Assembly: GCA_024138025.1 (NCBI GenBank)
Contig: JAMXBD010001436.1
Span: 1-64,000, forward strand
Direction: 5' to 3'
Source of the DNA: Combretum micranthum
Taxonomy: Eukaryota > Streptophyta > Magnoliopsida > Myrtales > Combretaceae
Length of the DNA: 64,000 nucleotides
The first letter of the stretch is position 1, and each line of letters starts with the position of its first letter. Positions 1-10,524 of this stretch are shown here, piece by piece. A program made the position numbers and the translations under genes. Below the pieces are notes generated by a model that saw only the letters and a list, made by a program, of their open reading frames with translations, searched no databases and was not told the origin of the DNA.

Positions 1-357
1 TTATATGATGAAGCTTTTAGAGGAAATCTACTCGAAGACTTATATTAGAATTCCTTTGAAATCTTTAATTTTGGATGATATGAAGTTTATCTCGATCCTT
101 GGATTTATCGGGGGTATGCTCCTAAGAGATTATGTAACAGACCTTTGGTTATTTATGATATGATATACTTGATTTCTGAATTCTTGTATGTTTAACTTTA
201 CTTGCTTAAACCATGCTTCCCAAAAGCGTCTCCTATTACTGTATGAGACGCCTTACATATAATACTAAGGCTTTCGCACGACTAAGGTAGCCATTCTTAA
301 GCCTTGATATTATATGTGGCAGACTGCCACGTCTAGGGTACCCTTCGGGGCGTGACA
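1..357 (+). mobile_element. 3' part of a Tekay/Del-like Ty3/gypsy LTR, cut by the window start
   Basis: The segment ends in GGGGCGTGACA, which I recognise as the typical 3' end of long chromovirus (Tekay/Del-type) LTRs just before the primer-binding site. What follows at 358 is not a primer-binding site but sequence shared with copy B, so this is the outer 3' edge of a solo LTR or of a 3' LTR. A long stem-loop lies about 40 nt before the end, as in the two other long LTRs of this window. Bases 1-48 read as a short acidic frame ending LLEDLY-stop, at a position like that of the conserved peptide in the 16022-18927 LTR. The target-site duplication cannot be seen because the 5' side is outside the window. 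The lineage assignment rests only on LTR end motifs. Confidence 0.6.
251..319 (+). other. Two-tier stem-loop near an LTR 3' end
   Basis: ACATATAATA (255-264) pairs with TATTATATGT (308-317), and inside it AAGGCTT (267-273) pairs with AAGCCTT (299-305). Flanking CC/GG extends the outer stem. A smaller stem GCGTCTC/GAGACGC (226-232 with 245-251) lies just upstream. The position relative to the LTR end matches hairpins at 10448-10475 and 18842-18879. Confidence 0.6.
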
Positions 358-360
358 CAA

Positions 361-1197
361 TGTTTGTAGAAACTTTTGTATCTTTTTCTCAACATGTGAT
401 ATAGATGTGATAATTTGATAATTTTTTTTCCTACAATTTGTATATTAGTAATTTTCTTTTATAAAAATGATAGACATGTCTTTCATCCTAAACTGGTCCT
501 AAAAGTATTAATTTGGATTCCTTCGTCCGAAAGCATGAATAGGAATAAAGAAACGAAGAATCTCCGAAAACTTACGAAGTATTTATGCTATCCTGAAACT
601 TAATGATATAGTTATAAACAACTGGATATTATATAATTTGAAATATAATCGAACCATAAAAACATCTGTGCATCCTCATCCTCATATCAATAATGGAAGT
701 GTAAAGAGGAATTGTAAAGTGTAATCCGTAGTTACGTATAAGACGATTAGATTTTTCAGAGACGTCATAAGAAGGGGCAAATTATTCCTTCTTTTTCTCA
801 TTCGCAAACTCAAATACAAATATATTTTATGGAAAATAAAGATTTTCATATAATAAAGATATATTTCCTCGTCACAAACTAATCTACCAAGAATATCGAG
901 TACATAAATGTCTATATATGTATATATGTAGAGGTATTTTGAAGAACTCACATATATAAATATATATTTATTCTTAATGGAAGTAGTTATCATCAAGAAA
1001 CCATTACATATATCATATATGTACATGTATATATATTATTCACAAACAAACCCAATTCTTCCAAAGTGTTAGCATGAATTAAAAACTAATTTAACTATCA
1101 TTGTGCATTTATTAGAAAAATAAAAATCTGATGAAATAAAATTTATTTTTTAAAACACGAAATAAGCATTCATATATAATTATAATAAAAACTTTAA
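361..1197. other. AT-rich intergenic sequence, no gene seen
   Basis: Only short chance reading frames on both strands. They are rich in Ile, Tyr and Phe from AT-rich DNA and are interrupted differently in the B copy (39690-40528). No transposon ends recognised. Confidence 0.5.
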
Positions 1198-1865
1198 TGT
1201 AGATTGATATCTTGTAGGATTTTCGAATCTTTTAGGGTTTATATAGATATAAATATATCTTTTTTTTTTTTTTGTTTCTTTAAGGGAAGAATTCAAGACT
1301 TTCTATCAATAATAGATATAAATTCTTGAAGTTCTAATTCTTTTACAATTTCTTTGCAATTTTTCAATCAGGCATGTTGCGTGAAGTGGTATTAGAGCAA
1401 AAGGGAATCTTGACTCATTATTAATGTTGCAAGAATGAAAATATCATTGGCAGCATTAACTTGATTTGATCATTTATGTTGGCAGCTGTGAAATATCATC
1501 AACATAGGCATAATAAAAACTTTAAAACTTCCGGTGGAGCCACACACAAACTCTTACGCATTGGATGGATTAAAGCCGCAGAGAAGATTTAGGTGAATGA
1601 GTGATGTAAGGTACTCTTCTCTATATGTCACTATAGATATGAGACCTAATTCCGTTCCAAACTCAAGGTAGATTTTATTTTTGTGTGGGAGAGAATAATG
1701 TAGATTTAATATCTTTTTAAACAAGATTTGGCATGCATCTTGTAGAATTTTCTTTAGGATTCTTTTAGGGAAGAATTTAAGACTTTCTATTAATAAAAGA
1801 CATAACATATTTGAGTTTAAATTCTTTTCTAATTTCTTTGCAATTCTTCAATTGCACACGTTGCA
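1198..1865 (+). mobile_element. TRIM (terminal-repeat retrotransposon in miniature)
   Basis: Two direct repeats, 1198-1381 and 1699-1865, both begin TGTAGATT and share the blocks GAATT(C/T)AAGACTTTCTAT and AATTTCTTTGCAATT. Just inside the first repeat, TGGTATTAGAGC (1387-1398) matches the initiator-Met tRNA primer-binding site TGGTATCAGAGC at 11 of 12 bases. Just before the second repeat lies a purine tract GTGGGAGAGAATAA (polypurine tract). The flanks carry TTAA on both sides (1194-1197 and 1866-1869), a probable short target duplication. The internal domain is about 300 bp with no coding capacity. LTRs of 167-184 bp and total 668 bp fit TRIMs. The second repeat carries about 24 bases missing from the first. 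Replication would depend on proteins from another element. Confidence 0.75.
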
Positions 1866-2640
1866 TTAAACTTCTCAAAGTATTAACAAAATATTATGAT
1901 ATAGACTGCTTGTTTTAAAGAAAATATAAAAATGTAGCTTGGCAAAATTGAATTGGATAGTAGAATCATTGCGTTTCTCAATATTGATGTTTCGCAGTGA
2001 TTCCGCTATACAATTCGATGTCCCAAACTAGACTATTTAGGAATGAACACATAACTCTTCACTCTTATTTATAATCAAATGTAGAAAATAAATATATGAG
2101 AAATTCTTTTAAACATATATAGGATTGGTTAGAATATGCTCCAAATCTATCTAAATCTAGCCAACCTAAGCTAAAGTTGATTTATGTATATCAAAATCTA
2201 GGAAATTAACAGTATTAAGATAAAGAACATAGAAAGTAAGTAGTTGGAATAAAATAGTTTTAAAACTTATAACCATCTGGCTATTTACGAAAGGAGCTTT
2301 CATGAATTCAATGATTTTTGAAATTAGAAATTCAGAATTATAATTTTTTAGGTGAGTATTATAATGCTTATTATTATTGTGTGTGCTAAAATAGATCAAA
2401 TTTGCTTAATGGATATTTGAACTAATGAATTATTCTGTTGGTTATGCTTGTCCAATGACGAGCTAAGGTTCGGGCATTATGGATTGCGGTGTCAATGGTT
2501 ATTCACTAACATTTAAATATTATAATAATTATATAGGTTGTATTACAATCTTTAATTGTTATTACGAGATTACGGTCTAATCGAATCTGCATAACTGTTA
2601 TATCTTTGGTTGCGGTCTTATAGTGATTACCTAGATATGC
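1866..2640. other. AT-rich intergenic sequence, no gene seen
   Basis: No supported reading frame or element end. Around 2540-2575 copy A lacks about 30 bases present in copy B (41890-41935), lying between the similar decamers AATCGTTATT and AATTGTTATT. Confidence 0.45.
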
Positions 2641-3269
2641 GCAAGGTTCTTGAACCAACCAAACCAAAATTAGGAACTGTCTTCCATGATTTTGGTTCGG
2701 TGTTAGTTTTGGAACCACGGAACCGCTTTTTTTTTTTTCCAGATAAAAAAAATAATTTTTAAACTCAAAATAATTATTTAGTCTAAAAGGCTTAAATTAT
2801 TAAACCAAATTAAAAAGAAAAATTTAGATAGCATATTTATTTATGTAAACACATCAAATATCAACTATTTAATAATATAAGATTGCAAAATACTTTAGAG
2901 GGTAAAGAAAATTACATATAAAAAATAGTCTAATATTATTAAGGAAATGAATTTTACTTTTATGAGAAGTTTATATAAACTAATTATATATGATTTTAAG
3001 TTATATTTATTTGTGTTGTTGATAATAACACTTAAATATTGTGATTTGATAATAAATTTTATAATTCATATGAAATAGTTTAAACACTAATAATTATATA
3101 TTTGGAATTATTTTTTAAAATTTTTCTTTTTTTTTTTCTACGGAACTAGTTGGAATCATCGGTTCTACAGGTTTTAGGCCAAATAATCACCTAAGAATCA
3201 AAGAATTGGCTAATCGGCTTGATTCTGGTCCGGTTCCTGATTCAAAACCATACTATACCCATTTCTATC
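2641..3269. mobile_element. GGTTCC/GGAACC-rich non-autonomous element (hAT-like candidate)
   Basis: The two edges are dense in GGTTC, GGAAC and AACCG words in opposite senses. The centre is a 300-400 bp AT-rich core opened and closed by poly(T) runs (2727-2739 and 3121-3137). Three other segments in the window share this layout (34713-35175, 38765-39355 and the B copy 42009-42640). Plant hAT derivatives often have such ends, but I could not fix terminal inverted repeats or an 8 bp target duplication here, so the class is an inference. Confidence 0.4.
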
Positions 3270-3912
3270 ATTACCAATATTATGGGTTGTAGGACAACTA
3301 TTATCAATAATGTCTTACGGGGTTGCAGTTTATTATTCTTGTAATAGTTGAATCAAAGTTGTTTGAATTCTAGCTGTTAGAATTCTGTGTTGTTTGTGAA
3401 AAGATCCAAATATTAATCATAAGAAATCAAAATCAAATAAAGTCAATAAAAAGATATTGGGTTCACGTACGGATCTAAACTGCAAAATTTTCAAAATTCC
3501 TAAACTAGCCCTAAATTGAATACCTAAATTTTGGTAATTAAAAAACAATTCAAATGTCGAAGTAAATTAAATTGTAATTTAATAATAGTTCTCTAAATGG
3601 AAATTCTACAAGAAAAAAAGTAAAACAATACAAGTAGAGCCTTTTTTTTGGAAAACTACAATTTTGTCCTTAACCGGGGTTCTAGGTTGAATTAGAACTT
3701 GAAATTTAATTAAAATAGATAAAATGAATTTATTTGAGAAAATAAATCATAATTTACACCAAAGATGTATAACAAGTCATAAACTAATTTAAAAAAAATG
3801 AATAGCATAGGTGGCACCATGAAACAAAAAGAAGAAAACTCTAGACCTTCACATCCTTAAAATTCGGGTGGCTGCCCCTACCCCCTTTTTTCTCCCTCTT
3901 ATCATCTCCTTT

Positions 3913-4740
3913 TGATAGGATCCAAAGGGCATAAACGTAGAAGATCAAAAAGCTATCAAAGTTGGATTGCATACCTATACGCCGTATGTACGCTACTGGC
4001 CTAAAGGCCTACACTGCCGGCTACAAACAAAAGCAATCCAGCCTTCTGCCAGCTTTCATTGAAGGTTCGTTGACCTTCATTGCAGATCTGTGCACTGCCA
4101 CCAATGCTGCTAGCTTTCTCAAGTATGCTACCAGTGTAGGGTATTTAAGTCGCCAGCGGATAGCTAGCTTACAAAGCGACCAGAAGCGTACATAATAGAA
4201 AACTCTAAAGTCATTGTGTAAGCCATTGACTTTTATCATTTATGGCGTTGGCCTTCCAGCTTACACCACTGGCCTTCCCTATTACAAAAACTGATAGTTC
4301 GTAATTTTTTTTCTTGTTTAGTTTAAAGGTCGCTAGCTTATATTATTCGACGATTATGTTTCTTATTATGACCTTTAGGTTTCTTTTAAGCTTATATATA
4401 GCTCTTTGCTTTGTTATGAACGTATGAGTTGAGCGAATACATTTTCTTGAGAGTTTCTTTCTAAGGTGAGAACTCTCTTGTGGTTCTTGTGAAAAGAACT
4501 ATTCTTTGATAGTTTTGGTTCTAGTTAACAAGGATTAATTAGGGTCAAGCTTCATTGTTGATAGCTGTGGTTTCAAGCGATGAATTTGTTTAGGGTCAGG
4601 TTACGATTGGATATTGATAACTGTGGTTTCAATTGGGTCCAATTGCTTATTTGCTTGTTTCAAGACAATCCTAAGGTTTGTATTCCATTGTTGATTGCTT
4701 GGGTCGTAGGGTTTCTGCACCTAAGGTTTGCGGGTTCGCA
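3913..4740 (+). repeat. 5' LTR of the nested gypsy element
   Basis: About 828 bp. It has a CG-rich GCC/GGC motif cluster near 3978-4165 and a TATATATA-like promoter motif near 4391, followed by the transcribed leader (GAGAACTCTCTTGTGGTTC near 4467). The LTR ends TTCGCA before the candidate primer-binding site. Confidence 0.8.
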
Positions 4741-4923
4741 TTAGTTGACATTAGGGCTTTTGGATTCTAGAATGGGTAATCCTATCCTTTATCTTTTAAT
4801 TGTTGGTTGATTAATTCATAGAAAGAAAAAAAGAGAGGAGAAAATTAGTGTAAAAAAAAGGTTTTTGATTTTTAGGGTTTTAATATGTGTTGTTTAAGTT
4901 ATGAAGATTTTGATTTAAAAAAA

Positions 4924-6503
4924 ATGAGTAGTGGAGGAGAGAATAATGAAAGTGAAATGAAATTATTCATGAAAGCTATTCAAGATCAGTTTGGGAAATT
5001 GAATAGGAGATTAGATAATCTTGAATCTCCATCCAAGCCTAAATCCTTTAGAAGGCATATGGATTAGGAGGAGGAGGATGAGGATTTTGATTTTAGCATA
5101 AGAAGTGTTAGGAGAGGTAAAAGAGCTATGCAAAAACAAGATAGCAATTTGGGAAGCATTAAAACGAAAATCCTTCTTTCTAGGAAAAGAATGACCCAAA
5201 ACCATATTTAATGGGAAAGGAAGGTCGAACATGTTTTTAACTGTCACAACTATTCAAAGGAGAAGAGGGTGAAGTTAGCGGCAATGGAATTTACTGACTA
5301 CACCAGTATTTGGGGATCAATTTGTTCTGAACAGGAGAAGATATGGCGAGAGGCGAATTAGTTCATGGGAGGAGATGAAAGTAGTAATGAGGAAGAGATT
5401 CATTCCTAGCCATTACTATAAGGATTTGTGTAGGAAATTGCAAAATTTGACTCAAGACTCCATGAGTTTTGAAGGATACTATCAGGAGATGGAGAAAGCC
5501 ATGATAAAGGCTAATAGAAGAAGATCATGAGGCGACTATAGCCAGGTTTATTGGTGGATTGAATCTAGAGATTGCTTATATGGTGGATTTGTAGCATTAC
5601 GTGAAGATGGAGGAGTTGCTACACAAACCCATTAAAGTAGAGAAGCAATTGAAATCCAGGGGCAAATCAAAGTTTGGTTCATCATCTGGATCTTCATGGA
5701 AGGTAGATTGGAAGGATCATAAAACAGTTGCAAAATCAAAAGAGGATGTGAAGGCCAAGGATTCTGATTCTGTTTCTAAAGGTAAGATGGAAAAATCTTC
5801 TTCTAGAGCACGTGATATCAAATGCTTTAAATGTTAAGGATATGGACACATTGCTACACAATGTCCAAATACAAGAACTATGATTGTCTTGAAGAATGGT
5901 GACATAGAAAGTGAGAGTTCCAGTGATGATGAGATGCCACCATTAGAAGATTGCAGTTATGTTGATGTCAAAGGACCCATCGAAGGAGAATTATTGGTCA
6001 ATAGGTGAGCTCTAAACATGCAACCAAAGACAGATGTCAATGGGGAGCAGTGGGATAACATTTTCCATACTCATCATCTTATTAAAGATAAGGTATGTAG
6101 CATTATTATTGATAGCGGTAGTTGTACTAATGTTGCTAGTACCTTATTTATTGATAAATTGAAGCTGCCTACTACTAGACACCCTAAGCCATATAAACTG
6201 TAGTGGTTGAATGAATGTGGGGAGGTTAGGGTGACCAACCAAGTGTTAGTGGCTTTTTCAATAGGAAGTTATAAGAATGAAGTCTTATGTGATGTTATGC
6301 CTATGCATGCTAGTCATATTTTGTTGGGGAGTCCTTGGCAATATGATAGGAAGATTACACATGATGGTGATCACAATGTTTACTCCTTTGTTATGAATGG
6401 AAGAATTGTGAAGCTTACTCCTTTAACTCCTAGTCAAGCTTATGAAGATCAAAAGCGTATTAAGGAGGCACATGAACAACAAAAAAGAGTGAGAAGTAAA
6501 TGA
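4924..6503 (+). pseudogene. gag-protease pseudogene of the nested gypsy element
   Basis: The proposed start is ATG at 4924 (MSSGGENNESEM). In-frame ATG upstream at 4885 lacks a better context. Order: a coiled-coil-like N-terminus; a retrotransposon gag region (the segment around 5376-5595 matches the intact B frame 44754-44975); a basic Lys/Ser-rich linker; a zinc knuckle of the CX2CX4HX4C type at about 5823-5864; then a retropepsin-like protease with the DSG active-site triad (IIDSGSCTNVAS, about 6106-6141). In-frame stops occur at 5065, 5592, 5835, 6006 and 6201, and there are several indels in the gag region (for example near 5175 and 5518). Four of the stops sit where family conservation suggests Gln or Arg codons, consistent with C-to-T decay. 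It cannot make a full Gag. Assignment to Ty3/gypsy is firm from the gag-zinc knuckle-protease order. Confidence 0.8.
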
Positions 6504-6815
6504 CTATGAAAGAAAATGAGGGAAGCAACAAATACGAGAGTCCGAGAGAACAAAAAGAGAGCCTACTTGCAAAAGAAAGGAATGTTAAGAGAGTTTTGTA
6601 TGTAAAACAGCCAATGATTGCACCTATGTACAATGAGGCTACTTTTTATACTAATGATCTTAACCATACTCTACCTAGTGTAGAAGTTTCTTTACTGTAG
6701 AAACTTAAGGAAATTCCAGATGAACCATCCCTTCAAAGAGGATTGTACTCAAGAGATGATTCCTATCAGCTGATTACTAAGATTCGAGGATGAATCTTTT
6801 TAAAGAAGGAGGGAA
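6504..6815 (+). pseudogene. Remnant of pol ends plus polypurine tract
   Basis: 6500-6700 encodes a stretch resembling the spacer between protease and reverse transcriptase of plant gypsy elements (PMIAPMYNEATFYTNDLN, then LPSVEVSLL). 6779-6822 reads DSRMNLFKEGGNDK, the usual C-terminal tail of such Pol proteins. The whole RT-RNase H-integrase block between them is missing, so an internal deletion joined these ends. The last 14 bases are the polypurine tract. Confidence 0.7.
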
Positions 6816-7638
6816 TGATAAGATCCAAAGGGCATAAGCATGGAAGATTAAAAAGTTGTCAAAGTTGGACTGCAGACCTGTATGTTAGACATGTATGCCA
6901 CTGGCCTAAAGGCTTACACTACCGGTGTAGGAACAAAAATAACCCAGCCTTCTGCCAGCTTTCATTAAAGATTCATCGGCCTTTATTGCAGACCTATGCA
7001 TCTCTACCTACGCCGCCAGCTTTCCTAAGTACACCGCTGGCATATAGCCGACTTACAAAGTGACTAGAAGTGTACATAATCGAAAACTATAAAGCCATTG
7101 AGTAAGCTACCGCTTTTATCACTTATGCCATCGGATTTCTAGCTTACACTGCTGGCCTTCTTGCTAGCCTTCCTTGTTACGGAACTTATAGTTCGTAATT
7201 TTTTTTCTTGTTTCGTTTAAAGGCCGTCAACTTATATTATCCGACGATTATGTTTCTTATTATGACCTTTATGTTTCTTTTAAGCTTATATATATTGCTC
7301 TTTGATTTGTAATGAACATATGAGTTGAGTGAATACATTTTCTTGAGAGTTTCTTCCAAGGGTGAGAACTTTCTTGTGGTTCTTGTGAAAAGAACTATTC
7401 TTTGATAGTTTTAGTTCTAGTTAACAAGGATTAATTAGGGTCAAGTTTTGTTGTTGATAGCTGTGGTTCCAAGCGAGGAGTTTGATTGGGGTTAGGTTAC
7501 GATTGAATATTGATAAATGCAGTTTCAATTGGCGGGTCCAGTTGCTTATTTGCTTTTTCAAGACGATCCTAGGGTTTGTATTCCATTGTTGATCGCTTTG
7601 GTCTTAGGGTTTCTACACCTAGGGTTCGTGGGTTCGCA
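6816..7638 (+). repeat. 3' LTR of the nested gypsy element
   Basis: Aligned by eye along its full length with 3913-4740, with many substitutions. It keeps a CG-rich cluster (CTACGCCGCCAGC, ACACCGCTGGCAT near 7008-7034), a TATATATATTGCTC promoter motif near 7287 and the TTCGCA end. In copy B the first 35 bases or so are deleted. Confidence 0.8.
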
Positions 7639-8537
7639 TCATCTTTCCTTTATTTCTTCTTCACTAAAACCTTCGTAAGACTCATATAAGGTAGAATGCC
7701 TCCAAAATCCATATTTTAAGCACCTTTAGTCTTATTTAAGCTAGTATAATTAAAAATTAGGTTAGAACTAGTTTTCTCCTTCTTTCCTTAAGACAACAAA
7801 GATGAACATCCAAGGGGCTTAAAAGTTTCAAAATTCGTAATACCGAAACCCAAGGTAAGAAAAGTGTACTAAATTTGAGTTTTAGCTCTTTTTATAACTT
7901 AATAAGCTCTCTTAATGATTATATTATCCTTGGATAATAGTTTGAGATTAGAAAGCCGAGTAAATGAAGATGGAGAAGCCACTCAAGGTTCAACAAAATT
8001 CATGTAAAGGTAAGTATGAAAATTTAAGATGTTGTAATGTAAGTGTTTTAGCATTTTAAGCATGAAAACTGACTTAGGTGAGTTAATACATATTTAGAGT
8101 ATCAATAAATCAAGTTTTGGAGTAATTTTAAAGTCTTAAATCCCCTTTCCAAGCTGATGCAAGTGAAAACTATTGTTGGAATGAGGTAAGACATCAAAAC
8201 TAATTTATTTTCATGAGATTATGATGGTTTTGAGGTTAGGTCTGCTATGGTAGCATTGAAATGGTATTTTTGGCGTGATTTGAAGGTTGGGTTTTTTTGG
8301 AATAAGTTTGGGTAATAGATTTAGGTGCAGTTGATTTAGGGATCTAAAGTGATGAATTCATGTTTAGATTTTTCAGAAATTTATGGTTAAACATGTTTTC
8401 AAGGGATGGTGAGACATAATAAATGAAGATTAGGTTTAAATATGATCTATTAGCTCTTTAAAACCCCCAAAAGTCATCCAAAAATACTTTTCATTGAAAA
8501 ACCTGAGTTTTAACTCAAAATAATGAAAACCTAAAAG

Positions 8538-8850
8538 AACATGGGTGGAACACAAGGTTGTGTAACATCCCGTGTTCCTCTCTAATCTCAAAAACTTGTA
8601 GAAAACGAGTTTCCCAGAAAAACATGGCTGATACATGGGATAGTGTATTTACCTGTGTTCCTCTCTAACTTTAAAACTTAAAAATCAAGTTTTCCAGAAG
8701 AACATGACTAAGAACACGGGATAATGTATCCACCCATGTTTCTCTCTGTCTCAAAACTCAATAAATCCTAAAAGAACATAAGGGAATACATGTGCCCATG
8801 TACCGATCATGTACTAGAATAGGGGGAGATACATCTTCCCATGTACCACC
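8538..8850 (+). repeat. Diverged tandem repeats (about 80 bp) inside the solo LTR
   Basis: Four degenerate units, each containing GAACATG or AACATGG, then a GGGA(T/A)A(A/G)TGTAT-like block, then CC(C/T)(G/A)TGTTCCTCTCT and a run of AAAAC. The unit starts are near 8538, 8618, 8700 and 8775. Tandem blocks also occupy a mid-LTR position in the 16022-18927 LTR, with different sequence. Confidence 0.5.
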
Positions 8851-10447
8851 TGTGCTCTTTGCTAGCCCCTCTTAACTTCGTCTTTTCTCGCCTAAATCAC
8901 GAAAATTGATGTGGTTCTTTCTTTAACCCTAAGTAACCTTCTAAGACCTTCAAAATACATATTTAGCAAGTATTAATACCCTATTCACCGAAGGCATTAT
9001 CCAACCACTTAAGTCCAAAAATGATTCTCATAAACTAAAGTAATTCAAACTTAATAGGTGGAATCAGACACCGAGAACTAATAGGATTAGTGGACTTTGG
9101 GAATCAATTCTTCAAAGGTCCAGAATCAAGACCCACAAAAATATCGCCTACTAAGGGTCAGTTAACTTAAGCCCCTAAACCGACTATAACCTACATAAGT
9201 AACTAGATAACTTGGCTAAATGAAACAAATGACCCTTTTAAATATTATCCTTAAGTAGATATGGTCAAATTAGAGTGACCTAGATATAAAAAAACAACAC
9301 AAATGAAATAAAGATAGTAAAACTTGAATTAATTCTTGATTTCAATTATGAATAGTTATTGGATATCGAGCTTGGAAAGGGATAGCAAGCTTAAACCGAT
9401 CGACAGGTATGCAGTAATTGCATGTCACTTGTTACGATGGTATTAATAACTGAACTAAGAATTTTAGCTTCGCTTAATTGATGTTGATTGCTGCTTAGTC
9501 GCTTACTCTAAGAGTGGTACCTCTGAACTAGGTTGTAAGCCTGATCACAACGATGGGATGATGCTGTATTTGTACGTGCCTGGACCCCCCACGGAGTGTA
9601 CAGTAAGGAGAGGTGGGTAGTCGATATGGGATATTCTGAAACCAGACGATTAGTTAGGAGCTAGTGTGAAGTTACAATGGAGTTATGCGCAGGTATGGGC
9701 TCTTACATAAAATGTTACAATGGACTGTCCTCATTTATGGCTGTTTGTGGGGAATTGATCCATAATAGACTACTCTGTTATTTTCTTTCCAATAAGTCTG
9801 AGAACTTATCGAACCCCCCTCTTCGGTGCGTGATTCGATGAGGGAACTCTACCCCTTTCATTTGACGGGAGTCTTGAGTGCTTTTGTGCATCTTTATATT
9901 TCTAGGACACTAGAAATACTTGTTTGCTGACTTAATTATAATCAACTTAAATTGTGTTTGTTGCATTAGCTTAGGTGTGCATGATATGCGTATATGTGTT
10001 TGGTTACTATGTACTGGGCTTCGTAGTTTATTTTATTAACTTTTCAAGTCCAACTGGTGATTTGATGGGGAATGAGAGATACAAGGAATGACTCGATTAG
10101 ATGGCGATGTACACGACATGGGTTTTATGAGTTTTTCGTGAAAAGTTTAGTGCAATTATATTTTATAAACTTGGATGATTATAATTAAATAACTATCAAA
10201 TGCTTTTGTTTTATTTAATATGGGCCTTTAGGTCTAAAAGTTTTGTATTTGAGTTATAACTTCTTGATGGGCCCATGGGCAATATTTATAAACGACTTTT
10301 GTGATACTTATTTTATAAACAAGTGGAAATTTTATAGGTTTGATAAACCCAAACCATGAATAAACAGATGACATTTTGTATAAAAAATTTATAATGAATT
10401 CTCAAATTAAAACTTTATTAGAAACCCATTTTATAATAGAATGCCTT

Positions 10448-10475
10448 GCACATATCACTTAGATATGATATGTGC
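10448..10475 (+). other. Stem-loop near the LTR 3' end
   Basis: GCACATATCA (10448-10457) pairs perfectly with TGATATGTGC (10466-10475) around an 8 nt loop. It ends 44 nt before the LTR 3' terminus. The B copy at 49009-49036 is identical. Confidence 0.65.
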
Positions 10476-10524
10476 GGTGTAACTGTCATGCCCTATGCGC
10501 CTGGGGCAGAGCCGTTACAGTTTG

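Larger units (their letters stand above)
3913..7638 (+). mobile_element. Non-autonomous Ty3/gypsy element with large internal deletion
   Basis: The LTRs are 3913-4740 and 6816-7638, both starting TGATA(A/G)GATCCAAAGGG and ending near GGTTCGCA. A purine tract (AAGAAGGAGGGAA) directly precedes the 3' LTR. A degenerate Met-tRNA primer-binding site, TGACATTAGGGC at 4746-4757, follows the 5' LTR and differs from the canonical 12-mer only by transitions. The 2.1 kb interior keeps gag, a zinc knuckle, aspartic protease and the extreme C-terminus of pol. Reverse transcriptase, RNase H and integrase core are absent. The two LTRs differ by many substitutions, so the insertion is old. It lies inside the 3397-10519 LTR. 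Flanks TCATCTCCTTT and TCATCTTTCCTTT look alike, but a clean 5 bp target duplication is not visible. Confidence 0.85.
3397..10519 (+). mobile_element. Solo LTR of a Tekay/Del-like gypsy element, split by a nested element
   Basis: The unit starts TGAAAAGATCC and ends GAGCCGTTACA, and is flanked by a perfect 5 bp target duplication GTTTG (3392-3396 and 10520-10524). Removing the nested element (3913-7638) leaves an LTR of about 3.4 kb. Inside are a pyrimidine-rich leader, intron-like donors (AAG|GTAAG near 7855 and 8009), diverged tandem repeats at 8538-8850, a TACTGGGC motif near 10011 that also occurs in the 16022-18927 LTR, and a hairpin at 10448-10475. No internal domain or second LTR follows, so this is a solo LTR left by LTR-LTR recombination. 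It predates the duplication because B has it at 42768-49080 with the same target duplication. Confidence 0.8.

Noticed and set aside
682..1026. 114-codon minus-strand frame, also split in B (40011-40356)
   Set aside because: Low-complexity Tyr/Ile translation of AT-rich DNA. B breaks it with one extra base.
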